Shown here one piece after another: positions 23,188 through 31,372 of a stretch of DNA of 35,816 nt. The notes below the pieces were generated by a model. The model was given only the letters and a program-made list of their open reading frames with translations, did no database searches and had not been told where the DNA came from. Every line of letters starts with the position of its first letter. Within the stretch, counting starts at the first letter, position 1. The stretch lies in contig CASELF010000043.1 of the NCBI GenBank assembly GCA_949288725.1, positions 1 to 35,816 on the forward strand, given 5' to 3'. A program made the translations under genes and the position numbers. Source of the stretch: an uncultured bacterium. Its GTDB lineage: Bacteria; Cyanobacteriota; Vampirovibrionia; Gastranaerophilales; Gastranaerophilaceae.

Positions 23188-26100
23188 CTAGCCCCAGTAA
23201 ATAGTGCCACGTTTTTGTTTATCGTAGTCTCTGCCAAAAGGTAGTTTCGTAGCGCCTGCTGAACCTATTTCCCAGTCAATGTCATTATCTTCCGGAGTAT
23301 AAGTTGCATAAACTGATGATGGAGGAACTTTAACACCTGCTTGCATTCTTCTTATGTTAGATTCCCATTCATCAGAACCTGGCTGAGTTTTAGAATTACT
23401 ATTGTTAGTAAATTCATCTAATTGCGTTTCATCTGTTGTGTCATAAAAGGGTTCTAACCCATCATCATAAAATTGCTCATTTCTTTCATTTGAGGGTTTT
23501 TTATTATTCGAAGCCTCTGTGGGTTGGTTTGAGGTTTGATTTACGGTTTGGGTGCTTGTTGTATTAAACCCGAGTTTATCAGCGTACATGCCGATTTCTC
23601 CGCCCTCTGAACCTGTATATTGTGTTTGAGCAAATCGTGCTTTTACAAGTGCTTGTCGTTCATCAAGTGGCAAGTATTTTAAGTAATGATTAAAATCACT
23701 ATTGCTCATAGATGAAATGTTTTTCAGTACATACTCTTTCAAAACTTTATAATCTACTGATGATAAATCAGTAATTTGATGTGCCGCAAGCATTTCAGAA
23801 ACCGTAGTTGGAGGTAGTAAATTAAGTAGTTCGGATTTCAATGTTGAACTTCCGCATTTAATGTACAAGTCTTTGATAATTTCTTTGCTTCCGTTGTTTT
23901 CTGCAAAGTTATGAATTGCTGCAGCACTTCCATTTGTTGCAAGTATATCTACAAATTTGTTTTGTACTTTGGAACCATAAATTGAAACAAGTTTTGTATA
24001 AAGATCATTAATACTTGTTGCATTAGCAACCAAATTCCTTACGATTGCTTTTGCTTCACTTGTTGCCATCGGATCTTCTAATACATCATCAATTACACCT
24101 GAAGTTACTGCTGTTTTTAGTGTTTCTATATCATTAGAATTCAATGTTTGATTGTGCGTCTTTTCCCAATCTTTAATTGAGTTATCAATATTAGTTTTTG
24201 TATCAGCCGCATTGCTCATAGCATCTGCCTTTTTAGCAGATGAGGTTTCTTGAGTTCTGCTTGTAGAACTTGTAGTAGAAGTCTTTATACTATTTGAAAC
24301 TGTCGAACTTGATGTAGTTGACGGTGTGCTAATATTATCATTATTTATTTGTGATATTGTTTGTTGATTTTGTGTTGATGCTGTCGCTGATGCCGTAGCA
24401 GCCGGTTGCGTTGGTACAGTAGCATTAGTAGGTTGCTGAGTTTGAGCAGGTTGTTTTGCTTCAGCTGCACGATTTGCATTATCAGCATTAGAAACTTTAG
24501 CATTAGAATTGTCTGCACCTTTTTCAGGGATTGATTTGTCAGCTAATGTTTCTTGGCTTATATTTCCTGATTTTAATGCATTCCTAATTTTGTTAGCATC
24601 AGAACTTGAATAATTGCCTGATGATATAGCATTTTCAATTATCTTATTATATTGAGATCTATAATTTGAATCGATTGAATCGGATGCCGCAGCAACACCT
24701 TCTGTGATTGCCGAATTACCAAAATTTGATAATTGCTCAGCAAAATATAATTGAGTATCAGTACCTTGATTTTTTGCTTCTGTAATGAATTCTTCAGAGA
24801 AGGTTGCCCAAGTTGCCTTTGGAACAATATTCATTTCATTAACATTACGAAGTATGTTGGTTGCATCTTCTTTTTCCATGTAGTTTTGCATACCATAAGT
24901 CATTGCTTTTCTGCTATGATCATGTTCCATACAGTTTGCAGTTAAATGTGCTGTACAGTCTTCAGTTGTAAATCTGGAGGCAATTGAGTACATTTTACCG
25001 CCTCTTTTATGGTCGGAGGTTTCCTCTATTGATTTACTGATTTTACCTGCATCGTTTTGAGCAATACCGCTGACTCCTAATGCATCATAAACAGTTTGTC
25101 GATATTTTTGCATTTCTTCAGGTGTACAATATTTACTTAATGCATTTAATATACTTTCGGTATTTTCACCTTTATTACTTAGAATTTTTGCAAGCAAAAA
25201 TTCTTCCATTGCTTCTGGGTCTTTTCCGTACAGTTTATATGCAAGTTCTACTGCATCATTATCTGAACGTTTTGTAATATCAGTTTGTCTTGCTAATCTT
25301 GCGGCTGGACTGTTAAGGCTTATATTTTCATACCTTTCGTCAAGTTGCATCATTACTGCAGATTCTTTTTTTATTCTTTTTTCATATTCAGATAATTTTC
25401 TTGTTTTTTCCTGTTCTGTTAAATATTTATGTACGTCTTTGGGCTTAGGGTCTGTTATCCCTTGTTTTTGTAATTGTGTATAGATGTCTTTTTGGCTTAC
25501 TAATACTTCTTTGAAATCTTCAACTGCTCCTCGGTGATTTATTTTTAAATCTGGATCTGCGAGATTTTTATCTATTAAAGCCACCAATTTTTTGTTAGCA
25601 TCAATTGATGTAGAATATTCAGCCATATAATCTTTAATTGTTATATCTTCGGGTTGCTCTGCAAAATCTTTTAAAACCCATGTTAAGCATTGAAATTGTA
25701 CATTTCGGTTTTCTCTTTCCTTATCTAAATTTATACGTGCTGTATTTTTATTTTCAATGCTAATAGGAATACCCATCATATCCAGTTTATCTTGCAATTC
25801 TTTTTGTACAAATGCTACTTTTTCTCTTGGTTTCATATTGGCATATTCTTCATTATCTGCAAAAAGAATATCTCCTATAGCCATCATTTGATCATTTATA
25901 TCTCTGCCATTTGCGAATTCTTTTCTTTTTAATAATTCTTGAATGCCCTTTTTCATTTGGTTGCTTACTGCAATATCTGCTTTTTGTGCAATAGCCTTAT
26001 CTGAAAAATCTTTTATAGATTCTCCTTTCCTATTTGCATCATCAAGAATTGATATTGCAACAAATGCTGTAGTATTAGGTTTGCGTCCATTTCTACTAAT

Positions 26101-26892
26101 TGTATTTATAAATTCGTTTGTCTTTTGTAAACTATATTCTTTCTTTTCTTCATCTGATAATTTTGCATATTTAGGGTCATTTGCTGTTAAATATGCATCC
26201 ATATAGATATTTACTTTTTCTTCTGGAGTTTTATTTTTGAATTCTGTTGATAATGTTACCGCTGTTGGAAGTAAAAATGGTTTTTGATTTTGTTGTTCAG
26301 TTTGAAACTCAGTTTGTGATGGTTTTAAACCTTGAAAGCCATTATCTAGTAATGTATTAAAAGTCTTTAGCATTTTGCTTTGTTCTGCTGTCAGTTCAAC
26401 TCCGCTTTCTTGTAATTTAACTAGATAGTCATAAACATCTCCTTGAGTCGGTTTTTCAATCCCCCGTTGTTTTAGAGTTTCAATAATATCTTGTTTTGCT
26501 GTAATTTCTGCTTTTGTTGCATCATTACTGCTTGCTGCATTTTTTGTTTGAATATCTTCACCTGATGCTATCATTGTTCTTTGCTCAAATTCTGCAGCAA
26601 CTTTTTTAGCATTTTTTAATGTTTCACTTAATTCTTTATCAGATAAACCTAGACCATATTTTTCTTTGAATGCTTTTAATTGTTCTTCTTCTGACAAATT
26701 TTTAAACTCTTCAGAATTCAGAAAATCGAGGATTTCAATATTTTTCTTAGATTCTTGAGTTGTTTTGTCAGTTGTAAAGTCAATTGGTTTTGTGTTTTGT
26801 TCTTTAACTTCTGCTACCCCGTTATTATTTTGAGTTTGGGTAGTTTGTTGCACCACTTCTTTTTGTTCAAGTTTGCTTAAATTTAAATCCAT
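23188..26892 (-). CDS. Large low-complexity protein of unknown function (1234 residues)
   Basis: No family recognised, and there is no signal peptide or membrane helix. The N-terminal ~660 residues are helical and charged. They contain a diverged internal repeat: residues 135-160 (LKQRGIEKPTQGDVYDYLVK) and 469-495 (LQKQGITDPKPKDVHKYLTE). A compact metal-site-like cluster C646-x2-H649-x4-C654-x2-H657-x-H659 follows. Residues ~790-890 are a Ser/Thr/Gln/Ala linker. A second helical domain covers about 900-1110, and the tail is polar with a distinctive end (KLPFGRDYDKQKRGTIYWG). The ribosome site is weak. It is a single long gene between ispH and the tandem paralogues; size and composition suggest a structural or secreted role, without proof. 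Confidence 0.75.
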   Translation of the reverse strand: MDLNLSKLEQKEVVQQTTQTQNNNGVAEVKEQNTKPIDFTTDKTTQESKKNIEILDFLNSEEFKNLSEEEQLKAFKEKYGLGLSDKELSETLKNAKKVAAEFEQRTMIASGEDIQTKNAASSNDATKAEITAKQDIIETLKQRGIEKPTQGDVYDYLVKLQESGVELTAEQSKMLKTFNTLLDNGFQGLKPSQTEFQTEQQNQKPFLLPTAVTLSTEFKNKTPEEKVNIYMDAYLTANDPKYAKLSDEEKKEYSLQKTNEFINTISRNGRKPNTTAFVAISILDDANRKGESIKDFSDKAIAQKADIAVSNQMKKGIQELLKRKEFANGRDINDQMMAIGDILFADNEEYANMKPREKVAFVQKELQDKLDMMGIPISIENKNTARINLDKERENRNVQFQCLTWVLKDFAEQPEDITIKDYMAEYSTSIDANKKLVALIDKNLADPDLKINHRGAVEDFKEVLVSQKDIYTQLQKQGITDPKPKDVHKYLTEQEKTRKLSEYEKRIKKESAVMMQLDERYENISLNSPAARLARQTDITKRSDNDAVELAYKLYGKDPEAMEEFLLAKILSNKGENTESILNALSKYCTPEEMQKYRQTVYDALGVSGIAQNDAGKISKSIEETSDHKRGGKMYSIASRFTTEDCTAHLTANCMEHDHSRKAMTYGMQNYMEKEDATNILRNVNEMNIVPKATWATFSEEFITEAKNQGTDTQLYFAEQLSNFGNSAITEGVAAASDSIDSNYRSQYNKIIENAISSGNYSSSDANKIRNALKSGNISQETLADKSIPEKGADNSNAKVSNADNANRAAEAKQPAQTQQPTNATVPTQPAATASATASTQNQQTISQINNDNISTPSTTSSSTVSNSIKTSTTSSTSRTQETSSAKKADAMSNAADTKTNIDNSIKDWEKTHNQTLNSNDIETLKTAVTSGVIDDVLEDPMATSEAKAIVRNLVANATSINDLYTKLVSIYGSKVQNKFVDILATNGSAAAIHNFAENNGSKEIIKDLYIKCGSSTLKSELLNLLPPTTVSEMLAAHQITDLSSVDYKVLKEYVLKNISSMSNSDFNHYLKYLPLDERQALVKARFAQTQYTGSEGGEIGMYADKLGFNTTSTQTVNQTSNQPTEASNNKKPSNERNEQFYDDGLEPFYDTTDETQLDEFTNNSNSKTQPGSDEWESNIRRMQAGVKVPPSSVYATYTPEDNDIDWEIGSAGATKLPFGRDYDKQKRGTIYWG

Positions 26893-26996
26893 TTTCTATA
26901 CTCGTCCATAAACTTAAAAAATTCCATCTAAATATTAATAACGGTATTTTTTATATACAAATTCAATACTTCAAAAAAAAATTTACAAAAATTAAT

Positions 26997-27028
26997 AAAA
27001 AGGATATGTTGTACAACATATCCTTTTT
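26997..27028 (-). terminator. Terminator of the first tandem paralogue (perfect palindrome)
   Basis: A 32-base perfect palindrome centred at 27012/27013. The hairpin has about 14 bp and ends in a T run on either strand, so it may stop transcription both ways. It lies about 29 bases past the stop of the gene at 27057. Confidence 0.85.
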
Positions 27029-27056
27029 ATTTTATATAGATTCAAAAAATAATATA

Positions 27057-27818
27057 CTAATAACTTGTAGTCACAGTAGGTCTTAATTGTGCAGATTTAG
27101 TTTCTGAATATTTTATACTTGTAAAATTCTTCATAGAGGAATAATTAGCCAATAAATCAATCAACGTTTGAGCACATTCATCAGGTAGTCGAACTTCTTC
27201 TTTTGTTGACTTAAATTTACCATTCGGTAATTTTTGTATTGATCTGACAATCACACCACAATATTCCTTTTCTTTGCCTAAATCGTGATAAATTAACTCT
27301 TGAACGAATGGTAATTGTTTTCCATTCTCATTTCTAAATCCCTCAGGAAATACAGAAACTTTACTTACATTATCTGAACTCTTTAAGCCACTATATACAA
27401 TATAATGTTTTTTCCCATCTTTCATAAAGGTATCAGTGTGGTATATTCTGTGTCCATTAAGAGCAGCAACTCCAAATGGCGGATTTATTTGATTTGTAGG
27501 AGGGACATTAAATTCAGGAGAAATAGTGCTCATTTCATCTAATTCTTCTGAATCAATCGGAATAGGTGTAATAATTTCAGTTTTTTCACCTTCCATTTCT
27601 GATAAATTATTAACCGGTGTTTTTGCATTCATCATCGCTGGTGACATTGCCATTAACACAATAACCGGCACTTTTGCTAAATTATTTGAACTTCTGTTAT
27701 ATTCAACAGGTGAACCTTCTGTATCACCATTATTTTTTCTTCTGTTATAACCTGAAAAACTTACATTATTTGCTGCACCAAAAACAGTGCTTGCAACTGA
27801 TATCGGCATTACTACCAT
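27057..27818 (-). CDS. Unknown 253-residue protein, tandem paralogue A
   Basis: The N-terminus contains NNVSFSGYNRRKN (residues 17-29), a short motif seen in other unknown proteins here. A hydrophobic stretch (VPVIVLMAMSPAMM, about 50-63) could be an internal membrane or signal segment. Then comes a Thr/Pro/Glu-rich linker and a C-terminal domain (about 110-253) with FGVAALNGHRIY, YIVYSG, VFPEGFRNENGK and ELIYHDLGKEKEYCGV. Its first ~95 codons, leader and promoter are almost identical to those of paralogue B (27996-28754), but the C-terminal domains differ widely. AAAGGAG precedes the ATG. No family recognised. Confidence 0.78.
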   Translation of the reverse strand: MVVMPISVASTVFGAANNVSFSGYNRRKNNGDTEGSPVEYNRSSNNLAKVPVIVLMAMSPAMMNAKTPVNNLSEMEGEKTEIITPIPIDSEELDEMSTISPEFNVPPTNQINPPFGVAALNGHRIYHTDTFMKDGKKHYIVYSGLKSSDNVSKVSVFPEGFRNENGKQLPFVQELIYHDLGKEKEYCGVIVRSIQKLPNGKFKSTKEEVRLPDECAQTLIDLLANYSSMKNFTSIKYSETKSAQLRPTVTTSY

Positions 27819-27841
27819 ACTAAACTCCTTTTTTGCTTCTT

Positions 27842-27862
27842 TAGGTTCCTTCCATTAACCTA
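27842..27862 (-). promoter_or_regulatory. Conserved leader hairpin, copy A
   Basis: A perfect 6-bp inverted repeat (27842-27847 with 27857-27862) with a 9-base loop lies between promoter and ribosome site. The same hairpin occurs in copy B at 28778-28798. Confidence 0.4.
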
Positions 27863-27884
27863 TTTTTTACACTAAACTTCTATG

Positions 27885-27912
27885 ATTATATCTGTAAATT
27901 TATTTTTGTAAA
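27885..27912 (-). promoter_or_regulatory. Promoter of tandem paralogue A
   Basis: On the minus strand TTTACA (27912-27907) and a perfect TATAAT (27890-27885) are 16 bases apart. The copy in front of paralogue B has the same boxes with 17 bases between. Confidence 0.65.
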
Positions 27913-27933
27913 GATTTGCTTTTTACATAATTT

Positions 27934-27971
27934 ACTAAAAGAGATAAATATTAATATTTATCTCTTTTAGT
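27934..27971 (-). terminator. Perfect 38-base palindrome after paralogue B (terminator-like)
   Basis: Arms 27934-27952 and 27953-27971 are exact inverse complements and can form a long AT-rich hairpin. It lies 25 bases after the stop of paralogue B and 22 bases upstream of the -35 box of paralogue A. The T-rich part is inside the stem and not after it, so termination strength is uncertain; it could also be a binding site. Confidence 0.55.
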
Positions 27972-27995
27972 GAAAATTATTATTGAAAAATATTA

Positions 27996-28754
27996 TTACA
28001 TTTCAACTTTAGTTGGTCTTAAATGCGGTGATTGGGTTTTTGAATATGATATGCTTGACATGTTTTTCATTTCTGTATCACCTGCCATAAAATCAATTAG
28101 GTTCTGTGCAACTTCATTTGGCAAACGAATTTCTTCTCTTACATTTTTTACTTTTCCATTTTTTAATACTGTATCAGCGGAAACAAATACTCCACAAAAT
28201 TCTTTGCCTTTGCCTAAATCGTGATAAATTAATTCATGCACTATAGGTAATAACTTACCATTTTCATTTCTAAAACCTTCTGGAAATACTGTAACACTAT
28301 TAACGTATTTAGAATTTTGTCTTCCACTATAAACTATATAATATTTTTGTCCTTTACTAACAAAAGTTTCAGCTTTGTATATCTTTCGCCCAATAAGTTC
28401 TGCTACCCCAAAAGGAGCTTTTACTTGTTCTGGACGTGGTTCAGAGAATACTGACGGACTTGCTGTCATTACATCTAATTCTTCTGAATCAATCGAAATA
28501 GGTGTAATAATTTCAGTTTTTTCACCTTCCATTTCTGACAAATTATTAACCGGTGTTTTTGCATTCATCATCGCTGGTGACATTGCCATTAACACAATAA
28601 CCGGTACTTTTGCTAAATTATTTGAACTTCTGTTATATTCAACAGGTGAACCTTCTGTATCACCATTATTTTTTCTTCTTTTATAACCTGAAAAACTTAC
28701 ATTATTTACTGCACCAAAACCAGTGCTTGCAACTGATACAGGCATTACTACCAT
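27996..28754 (-). CDS. Unknown 252-residue protein, tandem paralogue B
   Basis: Paralogue of the gene at 27057-27818 with the same layout: NNVSFSGYKRRKN near residues 17-29, hydrophobic VPVIVLMAMSPAMM, acidic/Thr linker, and a C-terminal domain with FGVAELIGRKIY, YIVYSG, VFPEGFRNENGK and ELIYHDLGKGKEFCGV. The C-terminal domain is clearly homologous to paralogue A but only roughly half identical, whereas the first ~95 residues differ at only about six positions. It has its own TTTACA/TATAAT promoter and AAAGGAG ribosome site, so the two genes appear to be separately transcribed but controlled alike. No family recognised. Confidence 0.78.
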   Translation of the reverse strand: MVVMPVSVASTGFGAVNNVSFSGYKRRKNNGDTEGSPVEYNRSSNNLAKVPVIVLMAMSPAMMNAKTPVNNLSEMEGEKTEIITPISIDSEELDVMTASPSVFSEPRPEQVKAPFGVAELIGRKIYKAETFVSKGQKYYIVYSGRQNSKYVNSVTVFPEGFRNENGKLLPIVHELIYHDLGKGKEFCGVFVSADTVLKNGKVKNVREEIRLPNEVAQNLIDFMAGDTEMKNMSSISYSKTQSPHLRPTKVEM

Positions 28755-28777
28755 ACTAAACTCCTTTTTTGTTTCTT

Positions 28778-28798
28778 TAGGTTCCTTCCATTAACCTA
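28778..28798 (-). promoter_or_regulatory. Conserved leader hairpin, copy B
   Basis: The same 6-bp inverted repeat (28778-28783 with 28793-28798) as in the leader of paralogue A, with an identical loop. Confidence 0.4.
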
Positions 28799-28821
28799 TT
28801 TTTTTACACTAAACTACTATG

Positions 28822-28850
28822 ATTATAGCAGTAAATTCTTTTTTTGTAAA
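28822..28850 (-). promoter_or_regulatory. Promoter of tandem paralogue B
   Basis: TTTACA (28850-28845) and TATAAT (28827-28822) on the minus strand are 17 bases apart. The boxes are kept although the spacer differs from copy A at several bases. Confidence 0.65.
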
Positions 28851-28880
28851 GATTTGCTTTTAACAAATCTTAATTTCCTG

Positions 28881-30341
28881 CTAAAATTTGTCTTCGTGTG
28901 TTGTTAACCCCAGTGTTTTATTGTTGTCTATTTCTATAATATGCTTTATTAAAGCGTGTGCCATAAGCAGCAAATATGGATTAATTTCAGTAGTTTGTGA
29001 CATATTAACTGATGCAGTTTGTTTTATTCCTTCATTTTGTTTTATGTTTTCATCTGTTTTAAAACTTAACACTGAATCCATGGCATAATAAGTTTGTTCT
29101 TTTTCAATTCGTAATTTTAATTCTTTTTTCGGGAAAGTTTCTGAGCATTCTATCGATACTTGAACAGAATTTGAGGTTTCTAAAATGAGTGTTGATCTAA
29201 CAGTTCCATAATTTACTGTGGTTACTGTTATTACTAGAATGCTATCATTTTCTTGGTTTTCAGAATTTGTTTTTTCTTCAATTTCTATATCAAAATTTAC
29301 ACCATCTTCAAGCGGCAGCCATGGTAAATATAATAATAGAAATAATTTAAGTGTTTTTTGCGGATTGTTTTCTGCCGCAACTGATATACTTGCATTAATA
29401 AATTTTGCCATTTCTTTCATCTGCGAAAGATCTTCAATACCTGATTTTGAAACTTCGGTCATCGACATAATAATTTTAGTTATGGCATCTTTTCCGTTTT
29501 TTTGTATAAGTTGAGAAATTTTGCCCAAACTTATCATACAACCGGGATTTATTTCTAGTTTTTTGAGTGTTGCTTGAAGTTCTTTTGCAAGCACAATCTC
29601 TGCGGTTTCTTCTGTCGTTGTCGCATTAGGATCATAAATCTCTGCCAAAAGTTTTGAATTTATTGCTTCTTGTGTTTTCTTTTGAATATTTAAGTTCCCA
29701 TTATTCATCACCTGACCTGATAAAATATTCTGTGCAACGGTTTGCTGAGGTGTTAGTGGTTGTTGATTTTGTGAGGCACCGCCTGTCATCGATGTTTGGG
29801 GTTGTGAGTTTTGACCTTGTTGATTTATATTTTGCATATTTTGTTGATTTGGGGCTTTCTGTGTTAGGTTTTGTATAGTTAAGGTCTTTGTGTTCGCATT
29901 ATTTAGGTATGCTTGTTGAGAAAGTATTTGGGACTCAATATTAGAGATTGTTTTTCCTTGCGTTTGCGGTGTTTGCGCTTGCGATAGTTGTTGTTTTGCA
30001 AGTTCATTAGATAATTCTTTTCTTGACAAATTTCGTTGAACCATATAAATAAATTCATTAACATTTTTAGGCAAATTGAGAACGTCTTTTAAATACGTTG
30101 CTCTATCAGCATTTTCCAATACATTTAGTTTAAAATTCTGAACAGCAGTTTTAATATTTTGTCCAATGTGATTGAGTGCATTTTGAGATGGAAGATTAGG
30201 ACCAGACGTATCCATTTCTACACGAGCAGGAGTAGTTTGTATATTTGAGGAAGCAGTCGAACTTGTCCCTGTCGTTGAGGGTTGTCGGTTGTAATTCTGC
30301 GAAAAACTGTTCAAAAATTTTTTGATATTTATGCCGGACAT
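28881..30341 (-). CDS. Gln/Asn-rich protein with possible FliK-like C-terminal domain
   Basis: A 486-residue protein. Residues ~10-45 and ~115-225 are Gln, Asn, Ser and Thr-rich and probably disordered. The segment from about 240 to 330 is helical. A hydrophobic patch (LKLFLLLYLPWLPLEDG, about 335) leads into a beta-rich domain (about 350-430; ITVTTVNYGTVRSTLILE, then VQVSIECSETFPKKELKLRI). This order of a disordered front and a small beta-rich domain with a 'G-x-V-x-x-x-L' strand recalls flagellar hook-length control proteins, but the match is weak and no other flagellar gene is present. No clear Shine-Dalgarno precedes the ATG. It lies 32 bases downstream of the GNAT gene and may belong to that operon. 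Confidence 0.6.
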   Translation of the reverse strand: MSGINIKKFLNSFSQNYNRQPSTTGTSSTASSNIQTTPARVEMDTSGPNLPSQNALNHIGQNIKTAVQNFKLNVLENADRATYLKDVLNLPKNVNEFIYMVQRNLSRKELSNELAKQQLSQAQTPQTQGKTISNIESQILSQQAYLNNANTKTLTIQNLTQKAPNQQNMQNINQQGQNSQPQTSMTGGASQNQQPLTPQQTVAQNILSGQVMNNGNLNIQKKTQEAINSKLLAEIYDPNATTTEETAEIVLAKELQATLKKLEINPGCMISLGKISQLIQKNGKDAITKIIMSMTEVSKSGIEDLSQMKEMAKFINASISVAAENNPQKTLKLFLLLYLPWLPLEDGVNFDIEIEEKTNSENQENDSILVITVTTVNYGTVRSTLILETSNSVQVSIECSETFPKKELKLRIEKEQTYYAMDSVLSFKTDENIKQNEGIKQTASVNMSQTTEINPYLLLMAHALIKHIIEIDNNKTLGLTTHEDKF

Positions 30342-30373
30342 AGAATTAATTTAACTTATTTTTTTATAAAAGT

Positions 30374-31351
30374 CTAGTTTTTCACAGGTAAATATGCTTG
30401 CGGATAACTGTAATCCTCAATAAATCCGAGATTTTTATATAATCTGAATGCCTGAAGATTATTGGTTTCAGTTGTCGTATTAATTTCTGTAATTGGTGTA
30501 TTATACTGGTCTATGGCATTAATCACATAATCCATTGAATGTTTTAGCATAATAGTTGATAAACCTTTTCCTTGATGTTCAGATAAAATACCAACAAGTG
30601 GAATATTAACAATTGAGCCGCTTGTCAAATTCATAAAGGCAAAACCTACCGCTTCATCATTATAAAGCAATACACTTGTAGAATTTGGCATAAATTCCGC
30701 ATAAACATCATTAACAACTTTTGTTATAATGTCAGTAGTCCCTTCAATTGTGGTAAATCTTGGATCAAATAATGCATCTGAACTGTCTTTAAAAGATTCA
30801 TGAATAACTCTTACTGCATCATCAAAATATTTGTTATTCCATGATACAACTTTGTAATCCTCAGGAATTGGAACAACCCTTGCTCTTGAAAAAATTTCTC
30901 TTGATGCATTTGTGTCAAATTTAAACCTTAAAACCTCAGTTCCAACGAACTTAAATCCTAATTTAGCAATTACACTGATAAGATTTTTTTGTTCACCAAG
31001 CATTGGGTAGCAAACTATTTTTTCACGTCTTAAAGCGTCAGTTATATCAAGAAATTTAACAAGCAATTCTTTTGCAATAGTACTAAAATCATCATCTTTG
31101 ATTGAATGTATAATATTTAGTTCAATAGCCTCTGAAATTGCAGTAGTATAAACAAGAAATGCAACCATTTCTTCACCTTCAAAAAGAACAATACATTTGA
31201 TTAAATCTTTATCAAGTGCAGCTAAAAATCCCTCAAAATCAAGCGGTTCAAGTTCAAAATTATATTCGCTTGCTGCCTTTTGTCTAAAATCTTCATATAA
31301 TTTCTCGAATTTATGATATTCTTCAGCTGTTAAAATTTTTGCTATATACAT
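30374..31351 (-). CDS. Double GNAT-family N-acetyltransferase-like protein
   Basis: A 325-residue protein that appears to contain two GNAT folds. The C-terminal copy (about 165-320) has the acetyl-CoA-binding signature in HQGKGLSTIML and the typical NNLQAFRLYKNLGF end motif. The N-terminal copy (about 1-150) lacks a clear binding signature and may be structural; it too ends in an 'AKLGF' segment. Substrate unknown. AAAAGGA precedes the ATG. It starts 21 bases after ribBA, suggesting co-transcription with the riboflavin genes, but that does not define its substrate. Confidence 0.82.
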   Translation of the reverse strand: MYIAKILTAEEYHKFEKLYEDFRQKAASEYNFELEPLDFEGFLAALDKDLIKCIVLFEGEEMVAFLVYTTAISEAIELNIIHSIKDDDFSTIAKELLVKFLDITDALRREKIVCYPMLGEQKNLISVIAKLGFKFVGTEVLRFKFDTNASREIFSRARVVPIPEDYKVVSWNNKYFDDAVRVIHESFKDSSDALFDPRFTTIEGTTDIITKVVNDVYAEFMPNSTSVLLYNDEAVGFAFMNLTSGSIVNIPLVGILSEHQGKGLSTIMLKHSMDYVINAIDQYNTPITEINTTTETNNLQAFRLYKNLGFIEDYSYPQAYLPVKN

Positions 31352-31372
31352 CTTTTTCGTTCCTTTTAAATT

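Larger units (their letters stand above)
27536..27924. repeat. Duplicated block, copy A (paralogue 5' half + leader + promoter)
   Basis: This ~390-base block is nearly identical to 28472-28861 (about 15 differences by eye, offset 936-937). It covers the first ~95 codons of the gene, the ribosome site, leader and promoter. Similarity drops sharply at both ends. Confidence 0.9.
28472..28861. repeat. Duplicated block, copy B (paralogue 5' half + leader + promoter)
   Basis: Direct repeat partner of 27536-27924, covering the same functional parts of paralogue B. No transposase gene or terminal inverted repeats are associated with it. Confidence 0.9.

Noticed and set aside
27536-28861. Insertion sequence or composite element
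   Set aside because: The direct repeats lack a transposase gene, terminal inverted repeats or target duplications; tandem gene duplication explains them.
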